Translations under genes and position numbers: made by a program
Part shown: piece after piece, positions 43,653-51,874 of the stretch
Numbering within the stretch: position 1 is the first letter of the stretch
How the letters are laid out: each line of letters begins with the position of its first letter
The notes under the pieces: generated by a model
Told to the model about the DNA's origin: nothing
Seen by the model: the letters and a program-made list of their open reading frames with translations, nothing else
Database searches by the model: none
Origin: Streptomyces monomycini
GTDB taxonomy: Bacteria > Actinomycetota > Actinomycetes > Streptomycetales > Streptomycetaceae
Assembly: GCF_022271435.1 (NCBI RefSeq)
Contig: NZ_JAFIQY010000040.1
Span: 19,858-83,857, forward strand
Reading direction: 5' to 3'
Length of the DNA: 64,000 nt

Positions 43653-44009
43653 TCAGACCAGGTGCTGGAGGTCGCGGCCGCCCAGCACGTGCGCATGGGC
43701 GTGGAAGACGGTCTGGCCCGCGCCCGGGCCGGTGTTGAAGATGATCCGGTAGCCGGTCGCGTCGACCTTCTCGTCGGCGGCCACCGCGGCGGCCTCGCTC
43801 AGCACCTCACCGGCGATCCGCGGCTCGGCGGCGGCCAGCTCCCCGGCGTTCGCGTAGTGCACCTTGGGGATGACCAGCACATGGGTCGGCGCCTGTGGGC
43901 TGATGTCCCGGAAGGCGACGGTCGTCTCGGTCTCCCGCACGATCGTCGCGGGCACCTCGCCTGCCACGATCTTGCAGAACAGGCAGTCGGCCTGCGGTTC
44001 TCCCGCCAC
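43653..44009 (-). CDS. HIT-family protein
   Basis: 118 residues. The zinc-type Cys pair is CLFCKIV and the HIT motif is FHAHAHVLGG (HxHxH), with RIIFNTGPGAGQTV just before. Members hydrolyse nucleoside phosphoramidates and related adenylates (HinT type). It lies in the conserved neighbourhood of rnz, rsmE and phoH in actinobacteria. Confidence 0.92.
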   Translation of the reverse strand: MAGEPQADCLFCKIVAGEVPATIVRETETTVAFRDISPQAPTHVLVIPKVHYANAGELAAAEPRIAGEVLSEAAAVAADEKVDATGYRIIFNTGPGAGQTVFHAHAHVLGGRDLQHLV

Positions 44010-44199
44010 CGGTGGGCTCCTCCCGGGTCGCCGGCCGGCACGCGGCGGCCCCGTCCGTCCGGAGCCGGGCCGCCCGTACCGCGCCGTGTCACATCACCAT
44101 CACGTCTACGGGACCGGATGTTACCGGGCCGCCCGTGGGCGGTGGTGCGGCGGCCGGGCCGGTGACGGGAGGAGCCCGGGGCGGCGCGCCGGACGGTGG

Positions 44200-45000
44200 T
44201 CAGTGTTCGGCGGCCCAGGTCTGCTTCTGGCCGTCGTTTCCGTCGTGATTGCTGCCGCCGTCGTGGTCGCTGCCGCCGTCGTAGTTGCCGCCGCCGTCGT
44301 GGCCGTTGTCGTGCTGGCCGTCGTGGTCGTGCGAGTCGTCCGAGCAGGTTTCGCTGGGCGACGGGTCCGGGTCCGGGTCCGGGTCGGGGTCCGGATCCGA
44401 CGGCTGAGCCGTGACCGTGACCGTGACGGGCGGTGTGTACGGCGGCTCGTGGGACGTGTGGCCGCTGCTGGGCGGCTGGACGGTGCGGGTGACGGTCGGG
44501 CGCGGGGTGCCGGTCGGCTCGTCCTGGTCGCAGTTGCCGAGCACGCCCACCTTGAAGACGACCTGCCCGGCGACCCGTGCGGTCAGCCGCCCGCGCACGC
44601 AGCGGCCGTCGACCTCGGAGGTGACCCGGCCGGTGATGGTGATCTTGCTGCCCCGGGCGGTCTGGCCCTGGCAGTCGACGGTGACGACGGTGTGGCGGGA
44701 CGCCGTGGCGGTGGCGTTGCCGGTGGCCTGCTGGTCCCGCGGCACGGTCGCCGTACAGCTCAGCCAGCTCACGTTCACACCGATGCGCTCCAGCGCCACG
44801 GTCCCCGCCTGATCGGTGGTGTAAGCGATCGACGAGGTGTTCAGTCCGCCGGCCGGCTCACAGGCGGACACCGCGACGACCGCCGCGCCCGCGGCGCCCA
44901 CCGTCGCGAGCAGCCGGCCGCGCCGGGTCGATCCGGCCCGGGACCTGCCGGTCCGGGCGAGCCGCGTCCGTACGTCTCGTAAGCGCCCCATGGACCCCAT
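44200..45000 (-). CDS. Putative lipoprotein with DP-repeat linker and His/Asp-rich tail
   Basis: 266 residues (ATG 44991 is an alternative). The N-terminus is positively charged followed by a hydrophobic run and VSACEPAG, a lipobox. A 100-residue domain with four Cys (LSCTATVP, VDCQGQ, RCVRG, GNCDQ) follows, which may form two disulfides outside the cell. Then comes a proline/Thr linker and the repeat DPDPDPDPDPDP. The tail is rich in Asp, His and Gly (DDSHDHDGQHDNGHDGG), possibly metal-binding. I recognise no family. Its DNA repeats are GGGTCC units around 44365-44400. Confidence 0.7.
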   Translation of the reverse strand: MGSMGRLRDVRTRLARTGRSRAGSTRRGRLLATVGAAGAAVVAVSACEPAGGLNTSSIAYTTDQAGTVALERIGVNVSWLSCTATVPRDQQATGNATATASRHTVVTVDCQGQTARGSKITITGRVTSEVDGRCVRGRLTARVAGQVVFKVGVLGNCDQDEPTGTPRPTVTRTVQPPSSGHTSHEPPYTPPVTVTVTAQPSDPDPDPDPDPDPSPSETCSDDSHDHDGQHDNGHDGGGNYDGGSDHDGGSNHDGNDGQKQTWAAEH

Positions 45001-45175
45001 GCCCGGCAGCGTCCCACCACGGCCCCCCGACCAACAGTCCCGGCTCGGCCAGTGTGCGCCACCGCCCGTACGGGCCGCCTCGTGCCGCCTGTCCGGGTGT
45101 CGCCGTACGCCGTGCCGGAATCACTAAGCTGATCCACACAGCCCGCCATCACCCCACGACCAGGAGTCATCCATC

Positions 45176-45604
45176 ATGGCAACGACCCGCACCGCGCAGA
45201 CCCACTGGGAAGGCAACCTGCTGGAGGGCAAGGGCAGCGTCGCCCTGGCCTCCTCCAACGTCGGCACCTTCGACGTGAACTGGCCGGCCCGCGCCGAGCA
45301 GCCGAACGGCGTCACCAGCCCCGAGGAGCTGATCGCGGCGGCCCACTCGTCCTGCTACTCGATGGCCTTCTCGCACGGCCTGGCCGGCCAGGGCTACACC
45401 GTCGCCGCGCTGGACACCAAGGCCGACGTGACCTTCCAGCCGGGCGAGGGCATCACCGGCATCGTGCTGACCGTGAAGGCCAGCGTGCCCGGCCTGTCCG
45501 AAGAGGACTTCCAGGCCGCGGCCGAGGACGCGAAGAAGAACTGCCCGGTGAGCCAGGCGCTGGCCGGCGTCAAGAACATCACCCTCCACGCCGAGCTGGT
45601 CTGA
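45176..45604 (+). CDS. OsmC/Ohr-family peroxiredoxin
   Basis: 142 residues, GGAG nine bases before ATG 45176. OsmC proteins reduce organic hydroperoxides with two conserved cysteines; here AAHSSCYSMAFSHGL and KKNCPVSQAL contain them. The central strands and TSPEELIAAAH motif fit the family. Upstream is a 170-base region with no clear operator. A strong hairpin follows the stop. It is likely an OsmC-type general stress protein rather than Ohr, since the gene has no adjacent OhrR. Confidence 0.93.
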   Translation: MATTRTAQTHWEGNLLEGKGSVALASSNVGTFDVNWPARAEQPNGVTSPEELIAAAHSSCYSMAFSHGLAGQGYTVAALDTKADVTFQPGEGITGIVLTVKASVPGLSEEDFQAAAEDAKKNCPVSQALAGVKNITLHAELV

Positions 45605-45623
45605 TCCGGCGGCAGCAGTGAGC

Positions 45624-45660
45624 GGCGGGGCCGCGGCGTCACGCGCGCCGCGGCCCCGCC
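45624..45660. terminator. 15-bp perfect hairpin terminator
   Basis: GGCGGGGCCGCGGCG and its exact complement with a 7-base loop, 20 bases after the OsmC gene stop. It lies between convergent OsmC and rsmE. Confidence 0.85.
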
Positions 45661-45695
45661 GTCGTCCGTCGTCTCATCCGCGCCAGGGGCCCGGG

Positions 45696-46439
45696 TCAGC
45701 TCCAGCGGCCGGTACGGCCCAGCAGCAGCGCGGTGGCCGCCGTACCCGCCGTCGACGTCCGCAGTACGCTCCACCCGAGCCGGTACGCCTTGGCGCCCGC
45801 CTCCTCGAAGGCCGCCAACTCCTCCGGTGACACGCCCCCTTCGGGCCCGACCACGAGCACGATCCGTCCGCTCGACGGCAGTTCGGCGGCGGCCAGCGGG
45901 GCGCTGCCCGCGTCGCGGTCCTCGTGCAGTACGGCGGCGAACTCCGCCTCCGCGAGGAGCGCCGCGACCTGCTTCGTCGACATCGGGTCGGCGACCTCGG
46001 GGAAGCGCAGCCGGCGCGCCTGCTTGCCCGCCTCGCGGGCGGTGTTGCGCCACTTGGCGAGGGACTTCGCGGCCCGCTCGCTCTTCCACTGCGTGATGCA
46101 CCGGGACGCGGCCCACGGGACGATGGCGTCCACACCGGTCTCCGTCATGGTCTCCACGGCCAGTTCGCCGCGGTCGCCCTTGGGGAGTGCCTGGACGACG
46201 GTGATGCGCGGCTTCGGCTCCGGCTCGGTCTGCGTACCGGTCACCTCGACGACGAGGCGGTCCTTGCCCTCGGCGGCCCGCACCACGCCCACCGCGCCGC
46301 TGCCCTGCCCGTCCGTCAGCACCACGGGTTCCCCCGCACGGAGCCGCCGTACGGAGACCGCGTGCCGCCCTTCGGGCCCGTCCAGCACGGTCTCTCCCGT
46401 GCCCGGGACGCTCTCGACGAGGAACACCGGCGCCGTCAC
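45696..46439 (-). CDS. rsmE: 16S rRNA (uracil1498-N3)-methyltransferase
   Basis: 247 residues, GTG start at 46439, four-base overlap with the gene before it. RsmE methylates U1498 with AdoMet. The SPOUT knot is seen in LVVGPEGGVSPEEL and LGWSVLRTSTAGTAA at the C-terminus. The N-terminal PUA-like part is EGRHAVSVRRLRAGEPVVL. It follows dnaJ in most actinobacteria; here a nitronate monooxygenase gene lies between. Confidence 0.95.
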   Translation of the reverse strand: MTAPVFLVESVPGTGETVLDGPEGRHAVSVRRLRAGEPVVLTDGQGSGAVGVVRAAEGKDRLVVEVTGTQTEPEPKPRITVVQALPKGDRGELAVETMTETGVDAIVPWAASRCITQWKSERAAKSLAKWRNTAREAGKQARRLRFPEVADPMSTKQVAALLAEAEFAAVLHEDRDAGSAPLAAAELPSSGRIVLVVGPEGGVSPEELAAFEEAGAKAYRLGWSVLRTSTAGTAATALLLGRTGRWS

Positions 46440-47587
46440 AGCACACCTCCCGGCTCACCCGGGAGCCCCGGACCGGCCTGATAGCTCTCCTGCGCGCCGG
46501 ACCCGCGCACGTCGTCCCGGCCCGACCCGGCGCGTGCCGCCTCCAGTTCGGCCACCAGCACCTCGACCAGCTGCCCGGCCGGCATCTCCCGCGCCATCCG
46601 GTGCCCCTGGCCCGCCCACAGGGCCATGCCCTGTGCGTCGCCGGTCTTGGCGGCGGCCTTGCGCAGGCCCGAGGTCAGGTGGTGGACGGCCGGGTAGGCG
46701 GCCGGGGCGTACGGGCCGTGCTCACGCAGGAAACGGTTCACCAGGCCGCGGGCCGGGCGCCCGGAGAAGGCCCGGGTCAGCTCCGTACGCGTGAACAGGG
46801 GGTTGGTCATCGCCTGCTTGTGCAGCGGGTCGGCGCCGGACTCCGGGGTGACCAGGAAGGCCGTACCGAGCTGCGCCATCGAGGCGCCCGCCGCCAGCAC
46901 CGCGGCGATCTGCGAGCCGCGCATCAGCCCGCCCGCCGCGATGATCGGTATCTGCACGGCCTCCCGCACCTGCGCGATCAGCGACAGCAGTCCGACACCG
47001 GCGCCGGTGCCGTCGGCCTGCGGGTCGTCGCGGTGGGTGCCCTGGTGGCCGCCGGCCTCGACGCCCTGCACACAGACCGCGTCGGCGCCGGACCACTGCG
47101 CGGCCTGCGCCTCGGCCGCCGTGGTGGCGGTCACGATCGTGTACGTACCGACCTTGGCGAACCCGTCGAGGACCGCGCGGGACGGACACCCGAAGTGGAA
47201 GGAGACGACCGGCACCGGGTCCTCGCGCAGGATGGCGAGCTTCGCCTCGTACCCGTCGTCGACGCCTTCGTACGGGTCGACGTCGTCCAGCGCGGTCTCG
47301 TACCAGGCCGACTCGCCCGCGAGCTGCTCCCGGTAGACCTCGACGGCCGCGTTCTCGGCGAGCGAGGGCTGCGGCATGAAGAGGTTCACGCCGAAGGGGC
47401 GGTCGGTGAGCCCGCGCAGCTGTTTGATCTCCTGATACATGCCGTCCGCGGTCTTGTACCCGGCGGCCAGGAAGCCGAGTCCGCCGGCGCCGCTGACGGC
47501 GGCGGCCAGCTCCGGGCGGGCGACGCCGCCTGCCATGGGGGCCTGCGCGATCGGATAGCGGCAGAGATCGGTCAGCGCTGTGGGCAT
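46436..47587 (-). CDS. Nitronate monooxygenase (NPD family, FMN)
   Basis: 383 residues from ATG 47587. The FMN TIM barrel has IAQAPMAGGVARPELAAAV, VVSFHFGCPS, GVEAGGHQGTH (catalytic His region), and IIAAGGLMRGSQIAAVLAAGA with ALGTAFLVT-like phosphate binding. It oxidises nitronates such as propionate-3-nitronate, a plant or fungal toxin, to harmless products. It overlaps rsmE by four bases, so both are co-translated. Confidence 0.9.
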   Translation of the reverse strand: MPTALTDLCRYPIAQAPMAGGVARPELAAAVSGAGGLGFLAAGYKTADGMYQEIKQLRGLTDRPFGVNLFMPQPSLAENAAVEVYREQLAGESAWYETALDDVDPYEGVDDGYEAKLAILREDPVPVVSFHFGCPSRAVLDGFAKVGTYTIVTATTAAEAQAAQWSGADAVCVQGVEAGGHQGTHRDDPQADGTGAGVGLLSLIAQVREAVQIPIIAAGGLMRGSQIAAVLAAGASMAQLGTAFLVTPESGADPLHKQAMTNPLFTRTELTRAFSGRPARGLVNRFLREHGPYAPAAYPAVHHLTSGLRKAAAKTGDAQGMALWAGQGHRMAREMPAGQLVEVLVAELEAARAGSGRDDVRGSGAQESYQAGPGLPGEPGGVL

Positions 47588-47760
47588 GACCACATCGTGT
47601 CACGCCGCACGCGAGGCCCCGAACCGGGCCCGGACCCACCAAGATCAAACACGTCCGGCCATCAGGGCAGTTCGGGCAGGGGCCGGGGGCTTCGGGGCAG
47701 CGGACGGCGAACGGCGGCCGGGCTCCCGCCCGACCGCCGCCGTATGCCGTATGGGGGTCA

Positions 47761-47919
47761 CCGCCCGTTGAAGGCGTCCTTCAACCGCGAGAACAACCCC
47801 TGCTGCCCCGGCTGACAGTACCTGCCCGGGGGACAACCCCCGGGCCCCCGGCACACCGACGCCTACCGCCCGTTGAAAGCGTCCTTCAACCGCGAGAACA
47901 GACCCTGCTGCCCCGGCTG
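47761..47919. repeat. 54-bp direct repeat: dnaJ 3' end duplicated downstream in frame
   Basis: 47866-47919 holds the last 18 codons of dnaJ; the same 54 bases recur at 47761-47814 with three mismatches, and are again followed by a stop (TGA). The offset is 105 bases, a multiple of three, and no stop lies between apart from the TAG of dnaJ itself. A 9-bp hairpin GCCCGGGGG-ACAA-CCCCCGGGC lies at 47824-47845 between the copies. Confidence 0.95.
47824..47845. terminator. Hairpin between dnaJ and its repeated 3' end
   Basis: GCCCGGGGG / CCCCCGGGC around a 4-base loop, a perfect 9-bp stem, 18 bases downstream of the dnaJ stop. It could terminate the hrcA-dnaJ transcript. Confidence 0.6.
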
Positions 47920-48999
47920 GAACTGCCCTGTCGGGCGTTCCTCGCCACGGAGCTTCGCGAGGCGCCGCAACAGCTCCTCCTGCTCCGCGTCCAGCTTGGA
48001 CGGCGTGATGACCTCGACGTGCACGATGAGGTCGCCGCGCCCGTTGCCGCGCAGGTGCGTGACGCCGCGGCCGTGCAGCGGGATCGACTGGCCGGACTGG
48101 GTGCCGGGCCGGATGTCGATCTCCTCCATGCCGTCCAGCGTCTCCAGCGGGCACTTGGTGCCCAGCGCCGCCGCCGTCATCGGGATGGTGACCGTGCAGT
48201 GCAGGTCGTCGCCGCGCCGCTGGAACGTCGGGTGCGCCAGTTCGTGGATCTCCACGTACAGGTCGCCGGCCGGGCCGCCGCCGGGGCCGACCTCGCCCTC
48301 GCCCGCGAGCTGGATGCGGGTGCCGTTGTCCACACCGGCCGGGATCTTGACCGTCAGCGTGCGGCGCGAGCGGATGCGGCCGTCGCCGGCGCACTCCGGG
48401 CACGGGGTCGGCACGACCGTACCGAAGCCCTGGCACTGCGGGCACGGCCGCGAGGTCATGACCTGGCCCAGGAAGGACCGGGTGACCTGCGAGACCTCAC
48501 CGCGGCCGCGGCACATGTCACAGGTCTGCGCCGAGGTGCCCGGCGCCGCGCCCTCGCCCGAACAGGTCGTACAGACGACGGCGGTGTCCACCTGGATGTC
48601 CTTGGTGGTCCCGAAGGCCGCCTCGTCCAGTTCGACGTCCAGCCGGATCATGGCGTCCTGGCCGCGCCGCGTACGGGACCGCGGTCCGCGCTGCGACGCC
48701 GTGCCGAAGAACGCGTCCATGATGTCGGAGAAGTTGCCGAAGCCCGCGCCGAAGCCGCCGGCCCCGCCGCCGCCACCCGCCTGCGAGAGGGGGTCGCCGC
48801 CGAGGTCGTAGACCTGCTTCTTCTGCGGGTCCGACAGCACCTCGTAAGCGGCGTTGATCTCCTTGAACCGCTCCTGGGTCTTCGGATCGGGGTTCACATC
48901 CGGGTGCAGCTCGCGGGCCAGCCGCCGGAAAGCCTTCTTGATCTCGTCCTGCGAGGCATCGCGTCGTACGCCCAGGACCGCGTAATAGTCCGTGGCCAC
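47863..48999 (-). CDS. dnaJ: Chaperone DnaJ
   Basis: 378 residues. The J domain (about 1-70) has the HPD motif in ELHPDVNPDP. A Gly-rich segment follows (SQAGGGGGAGGFGAGFG). The Cys-rich zinc domain has four CxxCxGxG repeats: CTTCSGEG, CDMCRGRG, CPQCQGFG and CPECAGDG. It works with DnaK and GrpE in protein folding. The GTG start abuts the hrcA stop (TAAGTG) with no gap. The C-terminus is QQGLFSRLKDAFNGR, and its coding DNA is copied downstream. Confidence 0.97.
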   Translation of the reverse strand: MATDYYAVLGVRRDASQDEIKKAFRRLARELHPDVNPDPKTQERFKEINAAYEVLSDPQKKQVYDLGGDPLSQAGGGGGAGGFGAGFGNFSDIMDAFFGTASQRGPRSRTRRGQDAMIRLDVELDEAAFGTTKDIQVDTAVVCTTCSGEGAAPGTSAQTCDMCRGRGEVSQVTRSFLGQVMTSRPCPQCQGFGTVVPTPCPECAGDGRIRSRRTLTVKIPAGVDNGTRIQLAGEGEVGPGGGPAGDLYVEIHELAHPTFQRRGDDLHCTVTIPMTAAALGTKCPLETLDGMEEIDIRPGTQSGQSIPLHGRGVTHLRGNGRGDLIVHVEVITPSKLDAEQEELLRRLAKLRGEERPTGQFQPGQQGLFSRLKDAFNGR

Positions 49000-50016
49000 T
49001 TACGACTCCGCGAGGATCTGTCCGACGTAACGTGCCACTGCGCGTACCGCTCCCATCGTTCCGGGGTAGTCCATGCGGGTCGGTCCGACCACGCCGAGTT
49101 TGGCGACTGCCTCGTCGCCCGAACCGTAGCCGACCGCGACGACCGATGTGGACGTCAGGCCCTCATGGGCATTCTCATGCCCGATGCGTACGGTCATGCC
49201 GGAGTCCTTGGCCTCCCCCAGCAGTTTGAGGAGCACCACCTGCTCCTCCAGTGCCTCCAGCACCGGCCGGATGGTCAGTGGGAAATCGTGCCCGAAGCGC
49301 GTGAGATTGGCGGTACCGCCGATCATCAGCCGCTCCTCGGTCTCCTCCACCAGAGTCTCCAGCAACACCGACAGGACTGTCGAGACCGTGCCCCGGTCCT
49401 CCTGCTCGAAGGACTCCGGGAGGTCCTGCACGAGCTGCGGCACGTCCGTGAACCGCCGCCCCACCACGCGGCTGTTCAGCCGCGCCCGCAGGTCCGCCAA
49501 GGAGGTCTCGCCGAACGGCGCCGGGCAGTCCACCATGCGCTGCTCGACCCGGCCGGTGTCCGTGATCAGTACCAGCATCAGCCGGGCCGGCGCCAGCGAC
49601 AGCAGCTCCACGTGCCGCACCGTGGACCGGGTCAGCGACGGGTACTGCACGACGGCGACCTGCCGCGTCAGCTGCGCCAGCAGCCGTACCGTACGGCCCA
49701 CCACGTCGTCCAGGTCGACGGCGCCGTCCAGGAAGTTCTGGATGGCGCGCCGCTCGGGGCTGGAAAGCGGCTTGACGCCGGCCAGCTTGTCGACGAAGAG
49801 GCGGTAGCCCTTGTCCGTCGGGATGCGCCCGGCGCTCGTGTGCGGCTGGGCGATGAAGCCCTCGTCCTCCAGCGCGGCCATGTCGTTGCGGACCGTGGCG
49901 GGTGAGACACCGAGCTGGTGCCGCTGGGTGAGCGCCTTGGAGCCGACCGGCTCCTCGGTCCCGACATAGTCCTGGACGATGGCGCGCAGCACTTCGAGTC
50001 TGCGTTCACTGAGCAT
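49000..50016 (-). CDS. hrcA: Heat-inducible transcription repressor HrcA
   Basis: 338 residues from ATG 50016 with GGAGG at eight bases. The N-terminal winged helix is LEVLRAIVQDYVGTEEPVGS, with SPATVRNDMAALEDEGFI as the recognition part. The C-terminal dimer domain ends with TSVVAVGYGSGDEAVAKLGVVGPTRMDYPG (split here). HrcA represses chaperone genes from CIRCE elements with GroEL as co-factor. A perfect 9-N9-9 CIRCE lies 63 bases upstream, so it is autoregulated and induces dnaJ on heat shock. Confidence 0.97.
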   Translation of the reverse strand: MLSERRLEVLRAIVQDYVGTEEPVGSKALTQRHQLGVSPATVRNDMAALEDEGFIAQPHTSAGRIPTDKGYRLFVDKLAGVKPLSSPERRAIQNFLDGAVDLDDVVGRTVRLLAQLTRQVAVVQYPSLTRSTVRHVELLSLAPARLMLVLITDTGRVEQRMVDCPAPFGETSLADLRARLNSRVVGRRFTDVPQLVQDLPESFEQEDRGTVSTVLSVLLETLVEETEERLMIGGTANLTRFGHDFPLTIRPVLEALEEQVVLLKLLGEAKDSGMTVRIGHENAHEGLTSTSVVAVGYGSGDEAVAKLGVVGPTRMDYPGTMGAVRAVARYVGQILAES

Positions 50017-50079
50017 CGCGCACACCTCCAGTCCGGCCGTGTCACCGGCGCGCGGCCGGGTTCTTCCGGGTCGTCTTCC

Positions 50080-50106
50080 CTGGCACTCATCAGGGCCGAG
50101 TGCCAG
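50080..50106. promoter_or_regulatory. CIRCE operator (HrcA binding site)
   Basis: CTGGCACTC-N9-GAGTGCCAG, a perfect 9-bp inverted repeat with a 9-base spacer, close to the consensus TTAGCACTC-N9-GAGTGCTAA. It is upstream of hrcA-dnaJ and also near the start of the divergent MBL gene. Confidence 0.95.
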
Positions 50107-50268
50107 ACCCTGACCAAGTGTACGGCCGGGTCGCACGGGCAGGGCAAGGGCGGCGGTACCCCGGTCGTGCTCCGGGGTCCCGCGAAATGCGTACCCCGGG
50201 CACCGGCGGGCACTCGGAATCCCCCGGTCCGGCGGGCAACGCTATCGCGATACGGCTAGCGTCGCGGT

Positions 50269-51003
50269 ATGCGTACGACTTGGGAAGAGGCCGGGTGGGA
50301 ACGGCTCGGCACGGGCGTCGGGCGGCGCCGGATGCCCGGCTGGGACGAGACGGCCGGTGCCGTCGTCGGCTCGTCCGGCGTGCTGATCGTCGACACCGGC
50401 GCCACCCTCCGCGACGGCGCCGAGCTGCGCCGGCAACTGCGCGACATCGCGGGACGGAACGTGACACATGTCGCGCTGACCCATCCCCACTTCGATCATG
50501 TGCTGGGCACCGCGGCCTTCGCGGGCGTCCAGGTCTTCGGCGCGGCCGGGCTCGACGAGTTCCTGCCGCGCGCCCGGGACGACCTGCGGCGCGACGCGGT
50601 GTCGCACGGTGTGGACCCGGACGCCGCCGCGGAGGCCGCCGACCTCCTCGTCCGCCCGCACCACCTGGTCTCCGGCGAACGCACCGTCGACCTCGGCGAC
50701 CGGCAGGTCGTGCTCGCCAACGTCGGCCCCGGCCACACCGCGCACGACCTGGTCGTCCTGGCCCCCGGCACGCACGGCTCGCCCCCGGTCGTCTTCTGCG
50801 GCGACCTGGTCGAGGAGTCCGGCGCGCCCCAGGCCGGACCGGACGCGATCCCCGGCCAGTGGCCGGCCGCCCTGGACCGGCTGCTGGCCCTCGGCGGCGA
50901 GGACGCGGTGTACGTGCCCGGGCACGGAGCTGTCGTGGATGCCCGATTCGTCCGTGACCAACGCGACGCGCTGAGCCGCCGCTTCGGCGTGTCGCGGCAC
51001 TGA
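50269..51003 (+). CDS. MBL-fold metallo-hydrolase
   Basis: 244 residues. The zinc motif is HPHFDH, followed by VGPGHTAHDL and the CGDLVEES and VPGHGAVVD segments. It is an MBL hydrolase of the cyclase/glyoxalase type; the substrate is unknown. It is divergent from hrcA and shares the CIRCE-containing region, so heat induction is possible. It is 28 bases before the DUF3097 gene. Confidence 0.85.
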   Translation: MRTTWEEAGWERLGTGVGRRRMPGWDETAGAVVGSSGVLIVDTGATLRDGAELRRQLRDIAGRNVTHVALTHPHFDHVLGTAAFAGVQVFGAAGLDEFLPRARDDLRRDAVSHGVDPDAAAEAADLLVRPHHLVSGERTVDLGDRQVVLANVGPGHTAHDLVVLAPGTHGSPPVVFCGDLVEESGAPQAGPDAIPGQWPAALDRLLALGGEDAVYVPGHGAVVDARFVRDQRDALSRRFGVSRH

Positions 51004-51031
51004 CCGGCCATCCCTTCTTATCGTCTGTCCA

Positions 51032-51859
51032 ATGCGCAGCAGAGAGTACGGCCCGGACCTCACCCCGCCGTGGAAGAAGCAGCAGCCGGCCCCCGAGGTC
51101 GAGGCCGAGCCGGACCTCGTCGTCGAGGAGGTGCTCACCGGGTTCTGCGGCGCGGTCGTCCGCTGCGAGAAGACCGCCGAAGGCCCGACCGTCACCCTCG
51201 AAGACCGCTTCGGCAAACACCGGGTCTTCCCGATGCCCCCGCGCGGCTTCCTCCTGGAGGGCAAGGCCGTCACCCTCGTACGGCCCACGGCCCGCCCCGC
51301 CACACGCGGCCCGGCCCGCACCGCCTCCGGCTCACTGGCCGTCCCCGGCGCCCGCGCACGGGTCGCCCGCGCCGGGCGGATCTACGTCGAGGGGCGCCAC
51401 GACGCCGAACTGGTCGAACGCGTCTGGGGCGACGACCTGCGCATCGAGGGCGTCGTCGTCGAGTACCTGGAGGGTGTCGACGATCTCCCGGCCATCGTCC
51501 GCTCCTTCTCCCCCGGCCCGGACGCCCGCCTCGGCGTCCTCGTCGACCACCTCGTCCCCGGCTCGAAGGAGTCCCGCATCGCGGCCTCGGTCACGGACGA
51601 GAACGTCCTGGTCGTAGGCCACCCGTACATCGACATCTGGGAAGCGGTGAAACCGTCCGCGGTGGGCATCCGCGCCTGGCCGTCCGTCCCCCGAGGCCAG
51701 GACTGGAAGACCGGCGTGTGCCGGGCCTTGGGCTGGCCGGAGAACACGGGCGCGGCGTGGCAGCGGATCCTCGGCTCGGTCCACTCGTACAGGGATCTGG
51801 AGCCGGCGCTGCTGGGGCGGGTGGAGGAACTGATCGACTTTGTTACGGCACCGGACTGA
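51032..51859 (+). CDS. DUF3097 family protein, possible TOPRIM-like fold
   Basis: 275 residues. Actinobacterial DUF3097 proteins are conserved near hrcA and hemW; the function is not known. The sequence has a strand-and-acid pattern IYVEGRHDAELVERVWG then LGVLVDHLVPGSKE that resembles the Glu and Asp positions of TOPRIM domains (V(E)Gxx(D)A ... D..). Since the second Asp pair is not complete, this is only a structural suggestion. A proline-rich segment (ARPATRGPARTASG) separates an N-terminal beta domain from the C-terminal part. Confidence 0.85.
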   Translation: MRSREYGPDLTPPWKKQQPAPEVEAEPDLVVEEVLTGFCGAVVRCEKTAEGPTVTLEDRFGKHRVFPMPPRGFLLEGKAVTLVRPTARPATRGPARTASGSLAVPGARARVARAGRIYVEGRHDAELVERVWGDDLRIEGVVVEYLEGVDDLPAIVRSFSPGPDARLGVLVDHLVPGSKESRIAASVTDENVLVVGHPYIDIWEAVKPSAVGIRAWPSVPRGQDWKTGVCRALGWPENTGAAWQRILGSVHSYRDLEPALLGRVEELIDFVTAPD

Positions 51860-51874
51860 GCGACTTCGGACCCG

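Noticed and set aside
44365..44400. GGGTCC repeat as a regulatory element
   Set aside because: It encodes the DP linker of the lipoprotein in frame, so coding explains it.
47645..48445. An open frame opposite/out of frame at the dnaJ 3' end
   Set aside because: It is a frame shadow of dnaJ (mixed composition, no motif). The repeated dnaJ end makes it look longer.
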